A stretch of 35,372 nt of DNA from positions 1 through 35,372 of the forward strand of contig JAUXSD010000181.1 in the NCBI GenBank assembly GCA_030681525.1, in the 5' to 3' direction. The first letter of the stretch is position 1. Each line of letters starts with the position of its first letter. Both the position numbers and the translations under genes were made by a program. Below are positions 15,982 to 22,368 of this stretch, in pieces. The notes under the pieces are model-generated. The model was given only the letters and a program-made list of their open reading frames with translations, made no database searches and was not told where the DNA came from. Origin of the DNA: Solirubrobacteraceae bacterium (GTDB lineage: Bacteria; Actinomycetota; Thermoleophilia; Solirubrobacterales; Solirubrobacteraceae).

Positions 15982-16051
15982 GCCCCTCTGACCGTTCGCG
16001 CGCCATCGACTCATCGGTGCGCGACGCTCGTCGCGGCGCGCGACGGCGACT

Positions 16052-18112
16052 TCAGAAGAGCGACTCCTGCACCGCCGGGTGCCGCGCCGGCTCGCGTTGC
16101 GGCCCCTCCCGGGCCGTGCGCTTCGCGGCCGATTCGCGGAACCGGCTCGGCCAGGTCTGCTCGGGGTCGCGGCGCACGAGCGCCGCGAGACGGTTGCGCT
16201 CGTGCAGCGGCGCGTAGGCGCCGCGCGCGTAGAGCTGTTCGTAGAGCTCGACGAGGTCGGGCCGGTTGGAGCGCAGCCAGTCGAAGAACAGCGCCTTGAC
16301 GTCGCCGCGCAGGTGCAGCGCGATCCCGCCGATCCCGGTCGCGCCCGCCGCGGCGCACGCCTCGAGCAGCGGCTCGACCTGCTCGGGCGCGTCGTTGATC
16401 CCCGGCATGAGCGGCGCGATCAGCACGCCGCACGGGATCCCGGCGCGGTTGAGCTCGGCCACCGCCTCCAGGCGCGCCTTCGGGTGCGGCGTGTGCGGCT
16501 CCGTCGCCCTCCACGCCTTCGGGTCGAGCGTCGGGATCGACAGGTTCGCGTGGACGTCGGTCACCGCCGCGATCTGCTTCATCAGCTCGATGTCGCGCAG
16601 CAGCAGCGGCGACTTCGTGAGGATCGAGCACGGGTTTCGCGCGTCGCGCAGCGCCTCCCAGATCCCCGGCATGAGGTTGTAGCGCGACTCGACCCACTGG
16701 TAGGGATCGGTGTTCGTCCCCATCGCCACGTGCTCGCCCTTCCACGAGGGCTTGGCCAGCTCGGCCCGCACGACCTCCGGCGCGTTGACCTTCACGACGA
16801 TCTCGCGCTCGAAGTCGCGGCCGGCGTTGAAGTCCAGGTACGTGTGGGTCGGGCGGGCGAAGCAGTTGTGGCTGACGACGCCGTTGGCGATGAAGTCGCC
16901 GGTGCCGGTGGTGATGTCGTACAGGCGCATCGCCTTGCCGAGCGGCTCGATGGAGACAACGCGGGTGCGCGCGTCGGACTTCAGCGCCATGCCGTCGATG
17001 TCGAGCTTGCGGCGGATGGCGGGGTCGACGAGGTGAAAGAAGCGCAGGCGCTCGCGCAGCCCGCCTCTAAGGCGGATGAAGTACGCACCGCACTCGCTCG
17101 GCCCGTCGCGCACTGTCCGAAACCCAAATGTGTGCATCGAATGCTCGATCCAACGCAGGATCACAGCGTCGGTATTACTGATGCGAATGACGCCGCGCCC
17201 TGATCCCTCGGCGTCGAAGATTCCCGCGAGAAAGCCCTTACGCCATTCGTCGGTCGGTTCCAGCGGCCAGCGGATGACGTCACGAATGCGGTTGCAAGAG
17301 GAGTGCGCCCCCGTCCTTATCGCTTGTATCGGCCGCCGCGTGTCGGTACCGGCGTGGAACAAATACGACGTCGTGTAGACGCCGTGGGCGAACAGATAGT
17401 CATCCGCACGCTCGAGGGCTTCCCCATCGGCGAGAGCCAGCCGGAACTGATGAACCGATGCCGTCTTGCCTTGTGCTCGCTGGTAGGAGTAGGAACCGAT
17501 CGTCCCGTCCCCGCGGACCATGCCGCACAGATAGCCCCTCTTGTAGTCGATCGAATGCTGGGGGCCAGCCACGAAGTGACCGGTGCCCAGCAAGGCGTTT
17601 CCGGTTGTGAGATAGGGGCGCTGCGCGGGCCGGGCCGCCGGACTCACGTGCTTCCAGCCGCGCTCGGTGAGAAACCGATGATCCCCGCTCGTGATCAGCT
17701 CGGTGCCGTCCTCTAGCGTGACTCGATGCGCCGGCTTGACGCTCGACCAATGAGCGAGCACGTGCGTGCGCACATAGCGGCGGTAGTTCCCTCGCCGCTC
17801 AGTCCCGTAGATCTCATCGCCAACACGAAGCTTGCGCAACTGCTTGTGACTCCCGTCCCCCATCAGGATCGGCGTCCCGCCCCAGGCGCAGTACACGCAG
17901 GCATGGGTGCAGCCACGGTACGGGTTGATCGTCCACCGAAACGGCATCTGCGATGCCTCGGGCACACGGTTGAGCGCGGACTTGGCCTGCACTTCGTAAA
18001 ACCGCATGTCGAGCGCCTCCGGCGCGTCGAAGCGGCGCACGGTGGCCGGATCGCGGTAGCCCGGAAGCCGCGTCCCCTCGTCCTCGTCGATCGTCAGGTT
18101 CGACCAGCGCAC
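16052..18112 (-). CDS. Intein-containing Rv2578c-family radical SAM protein
   Basis: 686-codon precursor; 344 residues after splicing. The host protein is a radical SAM enzyme of the Rv2578c / spore-photoproduct-lyase-like group. Seen: FYEVQAKSALNRVPEAS, PFRWTINPYRGC, the CX3CX2C cluster (C68, C72 and, after splicing, C417), FARPTHTYLDFNAG, GTNTDPYQWVESRY, ILTKSPLLLRDI, ALHLRGDVKALFFDWL and a C-terminal VQESLF. The GTG at 18112 is preferred over an ATG at 18163 for three reasons: it gives the MRW start I recall for Rv2578c, a LexA-type box lies directly before it, and the ATG falls inside the -10-like box of the divergent gene. The intein occupies residues 75-416. The exact reaction is not established; a DNA-repair link is inferred from the box and the family. 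Confidence 0.88.
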   Translation of the reverse strand: MRWSNLTIDEDEGTRLPGYRDPATVRRFDAPEALDMRFYEVQAKSALNRVPEASQMPFRWTINPYRGCTHACVYCAWGGTPILMGDGSHKQLRKLRVGDEIYGTERRGNYRRYVRTHVLAHWSSVKPAHRVTLEDGTELITSGDHRFLTERGWKHVSPAARPAQRPYLTTGNALLGTGHFVAGPQHSIDYKRGYLCGMVRGDGTIGSYSYQRAQGKTASVHQFRLALADGEALERADDYLFAHGVYTTSYLFHAGTDTRRPIQAIRTGAHSSCNRIRDVIRWPLEPTDEWRKGFLAGIFDAEGSGRGVIRISNTDAVILRWIEHSMHTFGFRTVRDGPSECGAYFIRLRGGLRERLRFFHLVDPAIRRKLDIDGMALKSDARTRVVSIEPLGKAMRLYDITTGTGDFIANGVVSHNCFARPTHTYLDFNAGRDFEREIVVKVNAPEVVRAELAKPSWKGEHVAMGTNTDPYQWVESRYNLMPGIWEALRDARNPCSILTKSPLLLRDIELMKQIAAVTDVHANLSIPTLDPKAWRATEPHTPHPKARLEAVAELNRAGIPCGVLIAPLMPGINDAPEQVEPLLEACAAAGATGIGGIALHLRGDVKALFFDWLRSNRPDLVELYEQLYARGAYAPLHERNRLAALVRRDPEQTWPSRFRESAAKRTAREGPQREPARHPAVQESLF
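16865..17890 (-). mobile_element. Intein with LAGLIDADG homing endonuclease
   Basis: 342-residue in-frame insertion between Y74 and C417 of the host protein, immediately before the third cysteine of the CX3CX2C motif. Seen: Cys1 in CAWGGTPILMGDG (block A), GDHRFLTERGWK (block B), two LAGLIDADG-type helices YLCGMVRGDGTIG and FLAGIFDAEGSG (blocks C and E), RVVSIEPLGKAMRLYDITTG (block F), and ANGVVSHN followed by the +1 Cys (block G). All splicing residues are present: Cys1, the block B His, the penultimate His, the terminal Asn and the +1 Cys. Both endonuclease helices keep an acidic residue. The endonuclease core is less G+C-rich than its neighbours. Predicted active for splicing and possibly for homing. 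Confidence 0.93.
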
Positions 18113-18125
18113 GAACACATGTTCG
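18112..18125. promoter_or_regulatory. LexA-type SOS box
   Basis: CGAACATGTGTTCG on the minus strand: perfect CGAAC/GTTCG arms with an RNRY centre, matching the LexA box known from Gram-positive bacteria (CGAAC-N4-GTTCG). It abuts the GTG start of the radical SAM gene and lies 46 bp before the divergent VOC start, so it could repress either or both. The palindromic arms and position are seen; LexA control is inferred. Confidence 0.65.
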
Positions 18126-18157
18126 CACAAGGTTCGGATGTCATGCGCCGGCAGGGT

Positions 18158-18163
18158 TAGCAT
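18158..18163 (+). promoter_or_regulatory. -10-like box of the VOC gene
   Basis: TAGCAT ending eight bases before the GTG at 18172, with no Shine-Dalgarno between: consistent with a leaderless transcript. Confidence 0.35.
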
Positions 18164-18171
18164 CCACGAGC

Positions 18172-18654
18172 GTGTCGGCGATCGACCACCTAGACCTCGT
18201 CGTCACCTCGCTGGCGCGCAGCCTGGATTTCTATCGCGGCCTGCTCGGGCCGCTCGGGTTCGTGCGCCTCAGCGAGATCGAGGGCGAGCGCGGCGAGCGC
18301 GTCGTGTACCTCGGACGGGTCGGCGAGGCGGGCGAGGTCAGCCTGCGCGAGGCGCAGTCCGACGCCCACCCGGTGCCCTACGACCGCTACGGCGTCGGTC
18401 TGCACCACCTGGCGTTCGCGGCCGGCTCGCGCGAGGCGGTCGACGAACGCGCCGCGTGGCTGCGCGAGCGCGGCGCCCTCGTCGAGAGCGGGCCCGAGGA
18501 GTACGGCTACTCCCCCGGCTACTACGCGGTGTTCTTCTACGACCCCGACGAGATCAAGCTCGAGATCGTGCACCGGCCGCGCGAGAGCGACCTCGTGGCG
18601 GAGGTCCGAAGGCTGACGGCGCGTCTGGAGCGCCTCGAGCGGGGACGCGGCTGA
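18172..18654 (+). CDS. VOC family protein
   Basis: 160 residues. Seen: AIDHLDLVVTSLARSLDFYRGLLGPLGF (first module with metal-ligand His), GVGLHHLAFAAGSREAVDERAAWL (second His pair) and YAVFFYDPDEIKLEIVH (C-terminal Glu ligand), the full vicinal oxygen chelate fold resembling glyoxalase-like or lactoylglutathione-lyase-like proteins. GTG start at 18172. The CDF transporter starts two bases after the stop, so the two are co-transcribed. The promoter lies in the 59-bp gap that also contains the SOS box. Substrate unknown. Confidence 0.85.
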   Translation: MSAIDHLDLVVTSLARSLDFYRGLLGPLGFVRLSEIEGERGERVVYLGRVGEAGEVSLREAQSDAHPVPYDRYGVGLHHLAFAAGSREAVDERAAWLRERGALVESGPEEYGYSPGYYAVFFYDPDEIKLEIVHRPRESDLVAEVRRLTARLERLERGRG

Positions 18655-18656
18655 GC

Positions 18657-19385
18657 GTGGCGACCGACGACCTCATCGCGCACGACGATCCGGCGGAGCA
18701 CGATCACCCGCATCCGCATCCGCACGACCACGACCACGACCACTCGCACGGCCCCGGCGGCCACAGCCACGGCCTCGTCCACGAGTCGATCAAGCGCTCG
18801 CGTGAGGGCCTGCGCGCCGTCGGCCTCGCCCTGCTCATCCTCGGCGCCACCGCGATCGCGCAGCTGCTCGTGTTCGTCGCCTCGGGCAGCGTCGCGCTGC
18901 TCGCCGACCTCATCCACAACTTCGGCGACGCCGCCACCGCGATCCCGCTGGCGATCGCCTTCGCGCTGCGCAGCGCCCGCGCCGAACGCTGGGCCGGCCT
19001 CGCCGTGGTGTTCGCGATCTTCGTCAGCGCCTGCGTCGCGGGCTACGAGGCGGTCGACCGGCTGCTGAACCCGCACGAGCCCGAGTACCTCGTCGCCCTT
19101 GCGCTCGCCGGTGCCGTCGGCTTCGCCGGCAACTGGTGGGCGGCGATCATCCGCACGCGCGCCGGCCGGCGCCTGAACAGCCCGGCGCTCGTCGCCGACG
19201 GCGCGCACGCCCGCGCCGACGCCTACGTCAGCCTCGCGGTCATCGCCAGCGCCGCCGCCGTCGCGGTCGGCGCCGACATCGCCGACCCGCTGATCGGCTT
19301 GGGGATCACGCTCGTGATCCTGAAGATCACGCTGGACTCGTGGCGCACCGTGCGCGCCGCGCCGGCGGGCTCAGCGACCGCTTGA
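18657..19385 (+). CDS. Cation diffusion facilitator family transporter
   Basis: 242-residue inner-membrane divalent-cation/proton antiporter of the CDF family (Zn, Cd, Co, Fe or Mn efflux). Seen: a His/Asp-rich cytoplasmic N-terminus (about 8-38: HPHPHPHDHDHDHSH), then predicted helices with the two metal-site motifs HNFGD (HxxxD) and DGAHARADA (HxxxD). Five to six hydrophobic segments are visible and the C-terminal cytoplasmic domain is nearly absent, giving a short member compared with the usual 290-320 residues. GTG at 18657, two bases after the VOC stop. The 3' end overlaps miaB by 15 bp (convergent). The His-rich tail suggests zinc, but the ion is inference. Confidence 0.88.
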   Translation: MATDDLIAHDDPAEHDHPHPHPHDHDHDHSHGPGGHSHGLVHESIKRSREGLRAVGLALLILGATAIAQLLVFVASGSVALLADLIHNFGDAATAIPLAIAFALRSARAERWAGLAVVFAIFVSACVAGYEAVDRLLNPHEPEYLVALALAGAVGFAGNWWAAIIRTRAGRRLNSPALVADGAHARADAYVSLAVIASAAAVAVGADIADPLIGLGITLVILKITLDSWRTVRAAPAGSATA

Positions 19386-20699
19386 GACCGCGGCGAGCAG
19401 CGACAGCTCGCCGGTCAGCGTCTGGCTCGTCGCGCCCGTGATCTGGACGGGCACGATCTCGCCCGGCGCCGCCAGCCCGCTGAAGTTCACGGCCTTGTTG
19501 TGGCGCGAGCGCCCGCGCAGCCGCGACGGGTCGGTGCGCGACGTGCCCTCGACGAGCACGTCCAGGGAGCGACCCACGAAGCGCTGCGCGCGCTCGGTGG
19601 CGCGTCGCTGGACGACCTCGACGAGCCGCTGCATGCGCTCGACCTTCTCCTCGTGCGCCACGAGGCCATCGGTCATCGCGCCGGCCTCGGTGCCGCGGCG
19701 CGGCGAGAAGACGAACGTGAACGCGCTGTCGTAGCCGACCGCCTCGCAGACCTCCAGCGTCTGCGCGAAGTCGGCCTCGGTCTCGCCCGGGAAGCCGACG
19801 ATGACGTCGGTCGTGATCGCCGCGTCGGGCACGTGCTCGCGGATCAGCGCGACGCGGTCGAGGTAGCGCTCACGCGTGTACGTGCGGCGCATCGCCTTGA
19901 GGATCCGCGACGAGCCGGACTGCAGCGGCAGGTGGATGTGCTCGCAGACCGACGCGAGCTGCGCGTGGGCCAGGATGACGTCCTCGCGCATGTCCTTGGG
20001 GTGCGGGCTCGTGTAGCGGATGCGCTCGATGCCGTCGATCGCGTCGAGCGCATGCAGCAGCGCCGCGAACGAGGTGCGGTCCGGCCGCAGGTCGCGACCG
20101 TAGGAGTTGACGTTCTGGCCCAGCAGCGTCACCTCGCGCACGCCGTCGGCGGCCAGCGCCCGCACCTCCTGCAGCAATTCGCCGGCCGGACGCGACACCT
20201 CGCGCCCGCGGGTGGACGGCACGATGCAGTACGAGCACTTCGAATTGCAGCCGACCGAGATCTGCACCCAGGCCTGGAAGTCGCGGGCGCGCTTGCCGGG
20301 CAGGTGGCCGGTGAAGCCCTCGAACTCGAAGAAGCCCTGCGCGGTGAGCGAGTCGGAGGTCAGAAACTCGGCGAGCTTGGGCACCTGGCCGGGTCCGAAG
20401 GCGACGTCGACGAACGGAAAGCGCGCGAACACCTCGTCCTTGACCGACTGCGCCCAGCAGCCGCCCACGCCGATGATCCGCGAGGGATCCTCGAGCTTCA
20501 GGCGCTTGGCGTGGCCGAGATGCGCGAGGAACTTCGTGTCGGCCTTCTCGCGAATCGAGCAGGTGTTGAAGAGGATGACGTCGGCCTCGTCGGGCGCGGC
20601 GGCCTCGCCATAGCCGAGCGACTCGAGCATGCCCTTCATCCGCTCGGAGTCGTGCTCGTTCATCTGGCAGCCGAACGTCGTGACGTGGTAGCGCTTCAT
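19371..20699 (-). CDS. miaB: tRNA-i6A37 methylthiotransferase MiaB
   Basis: 442-residue radical SAM enzyme that adds a methylthio group to C2 of i6A37 in tRNA, the step after MiaA. Seen: UPF0004 domain with cluster cysteines in TFGCQMNEHDSERM, NTCSIREKA and GGCWAQ; radical SAM motif CNSKCSYC (CX3CX2C) followed by VPSTRGREVSRP; LGQNVNSYG, LPLQSGSSRILKAMRRTYTR, TTDVIVGFPGETEADF; and a C-terminal TRAM-like domain with GRSRHNKAVNF. The ATG at 20699 has TACCCT (minus, 20709-20714) nine bases upstream. Complete. Confidence 0.96.
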   Translation of the reverse strand: MKRYHVTTFGCQMNEHDSERMKGMLESLGYGEAAAPDEADVILFNTCSIREKADTKFLAHLGHAKRLKLEDPSRIIGVGGCWAQSVKDEVFARFPFVDVAFGPGQVPKLAEFLTSDSLTAQGFFEFEGFTGHLPGKRARDFQAWVQISVGCNSKCSYCIVPSTRGREVSRPAGELLQEVRALAADGVREVTLLGQNVNSYGRDLRPDRTSFAALLHALDAIDGIERIRYTSPHPKDMREDVILAHAQLASVCEHIHLPLQSGSSRILKAMRRTYTRERYLDRVALIREHVPDAAITTDVIVGFPGETEADFAQTLEVCEAVGYDSAFTFVFSPRRGTEAGAMTDGLVAHEEKVERMQRLVEVVQRRATERAQRFVGRSLDVLVEGTSRTDPSRLRGRSRHNKAVNFSGLAAPGEIVPVQITGATSQTLTGELSLLAAVSSGR

Positions 20700-20755
20700 G
20701 CGCCGCTAAGGGTATCCGTGCCCGCCGCGCGGGCGGCGGGCTAACCTGACTGCCC
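20700..20755. promoter_or_regulatory. Divergent promoter region miaB / prfC
   Basis: 56-bp gap. TACCCT (minus, 20709-20714) serves miaB and TAACCT (plus, 20742-20747) lies eight bases before the prfC GTG. Both genes lack a Shine-Dalgarno here, consistent with leaderless messages. Confidence 0.35.
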
Positions 20756-22366
20756 GTGCAGGCCGCCGTCGCAAGCTCCGGGCCCGGCCTGGCGGCCGGC
20801 GCCGAACACATCGTCGCCGAGGCGTCACGACGGCGGACGTTCGCGATCATCTCGCACCCGGACGCCGGCAAGACGACGCTGACCGAGAAGCTGCTGCTGT
20901 ACGGCGGCGCGGTCACCGAGGCCGGCTCCGTCAAGGCCCGCAGCGGGCGCCGCGAGGCGCGCTCGGACTGGATGGAGCTCGAGCAGCGCCGCGGCATCTC
21001 GATCAGCTCCACCGCGCTGCGCTTCGAGCACCGCGACATCGTCTTCAACCTGCTCGACACGCCCGGCCATCGCGATTTCTCCGAGGACACGCTGCGCGTG
21101 CTGGCCGCCGCCGACTGCGCGGTCATCCTGCTCGACGCGGCGCGCGGCGTCGAGGCGCAGACGCTCAAGCTCTTTCAGGTCGCGCAGGCGCGCGGGATCC
21201 CGCTCATCACGTTCGTCAACAAGTACGACCGCCCGGGCATGGAGCCGCTGGAGCTCATCGACCACGTCGAGTCGACGCTGAGCATGGCCGCGGTTCCGCT
21301 CACCTGGCCGGTCGGCATCCCCGGCGACTTCCGCGGCGTGCTCGATCGCGAGGGCGGCGCCTTCGTGCGCTTCACCCGCACGGCGCGCGGTGCGACGATG
21401 GCGCCCGAGCAGCAGCTCAGCGCCGAGCGCGCCCGCAGCGAGGAGGGCGAGGCCTGGACGACCGCCGTCGAGGAGCTCGAGCTGCTGGCGGCCGCCGGCG
21501 CCGCCTGGGACCCCGCGCGCTTCGCGACCGGCGCGCTCTCCCCCGTGCTGTTCGGCTCGGCGCTGTCGAACTTCGGCGTGCGCCACCTGCTCGACACCCT
21601 CATCGACATCGCTCCCGCGCCGCCAGGCCGCCCCGATGCGAAGGGCGGCACGCGGCTGCTCGACGCACCGTTCTCCGCGCTCGTCTTCAAGGTCCAGGCG
21701 AACATGGACCCGCGTCACCGCGACCGCATCGCGTTCATGCGGGTCTGCTCCGGGCGCTTCGAGCGCGGCATGCGCGCGATCAACGCGCGGACCGGCAAGC
21801 CGATCGCCCTGACGTACGCGCACGAGCTGTTCGGCCAGGACCGCACGGTCGTCGACGACGCCTACCCGGGCGACGTCATCGGCATCGTCAACGCCACCGA
21901 CGTGCTCGTCGGGGACACGCTGTACCTCGACGAGCCGGTCCGCTTCGGGGCGATCCCGACGCTGGCGCCCGAGCACTTCGTGACGATCCACAACCGCGAT
22001 CCGGGGCGCCGCAAGCAGTTCCACAAGGGCCTGGAGCAGCTCGACCAGGAGGGCGTGGTCCACGTCCTGCGCCGTGGCGACGAGCCGTCGCCGATCCTGG
22101 CCGCCGTCGGCCCGCTGCAGTTCGAGGTCGCCCTCGAGCGGCTGTCGACGGAGTTCGGCGTCACGGTGAGCATCGACCCGCGCGACTGGTCGGTGGCCCG
22201 CCGCGTCGCTCCCGCCGACGCCGCCGCCGTCCGCGCCTCGCGCTGGGGCGAGATCCTCGAGCGCGCCGACGGCACGCTGCTCGTCGTGTTCCGCCACGAG
22301 TACGGGCTGGCGCAGCTCGAGCGCGAGCTGCCCGACGTCGCGCTCGACGCGATGACCGCCCGCTGA
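20756..22366 (+). CDS. prfC: Peptide chain release factor 3
   Basis: 536-residue translational GTPase that removes RF1/RF2 from the ribosome after termination. Seen: G1 SHPDAGKTTLTEKLL (33-47), the RGISISST switch region, G3 DTPGH, G4 NKYDR (usually NKLDR), then the RF3-typical domain II (RHRDRIAFMRVCSGRFERGM), VGDTLYLDEPVRFGAIP, FHKGLEQLDQEGVVHVLR and VGPLQFEVALERL in domain III. Complete. GTG start preceded by a TAACCT -10-like box. The stop is two bases from that of the convergent LuxR gene. Confidence 0.95.
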   Translation: MQAAVASSGPGLAAGAEHIVAEASRRRTFAIISHPDAGKTTLTEKLLLYGGAVTEAGSVKARSGRREARSDWMELEQRRGISISSTALRFEHRDIVFNLLDTPGHRDFSEDTLRVLAAADCAVILLDAARGVEAQTLKLFQVAQARGIPLITFVNKYDRPGMEPLELIDHVESTLSMAAVPLTWPVGIPGDFRGVLDREGGAFVRFTRTARGATMAPEQQLSAERARSEEGEAWTTAVEELELLAAAGAAWDPARFATGALSPVLFGSALSNFGVRHLLDTLIDIAPAPPGRPDAKGGTRLLDAPFSALVFKVQANMDPRHRDRIAFMRVCSGRFERGMRAINARTGKPIALTYAHELFGQDRTVVDDAYPGDVIGIVNATDVLVGDTLYLDEPVRFGAIPTLAPEHFVTIHNRDPGRRKQFHKGLEQLDQEGVVHVLRRGDEPSPILAAVGPLQFEVALERLSTEFGVTVSIDPRDWSVARRVAPADAAAVRASRWGEILERADGTLLVVFRHEYGLAQLERELPDVALDAMTAR

Positions 22367-22368
22367 GG

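Larger units (their letters stand above)
15361..16051. other. 690-bp gene-poor stretch with a diverged duplication
   Basis: No standard gene is recognisable. It holds two related segments, described separately (15489-15667 and 15796-15981). Between them, 15668-15795 is G+C-rich with short dyads and no ORF I would support. From 15403 to 15488 the minus strand continues in frame after the stop of the left copy with a short acidic reading frame ending LSCDGMEIDQ, of unknown meaning. Confidence 0.5.

Noticed and set aside
15361-16051. Pair of repeats as a CRISPR array or insertion-sequence remnant
   Set aside because: Only two copies about 300 bp apart, diverged, with protein-level conservation and no terminal inverted repeats or transposase fragments.
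18112-18163. ATG at 18163 as start of the radical SAM gene
   Set aside because: It lies in the -10-like box of the divergent VOC gene, only eight bases from its start, would put the LexA-type box inside the coding region, and adds residues not expected before the MRW start of the family.
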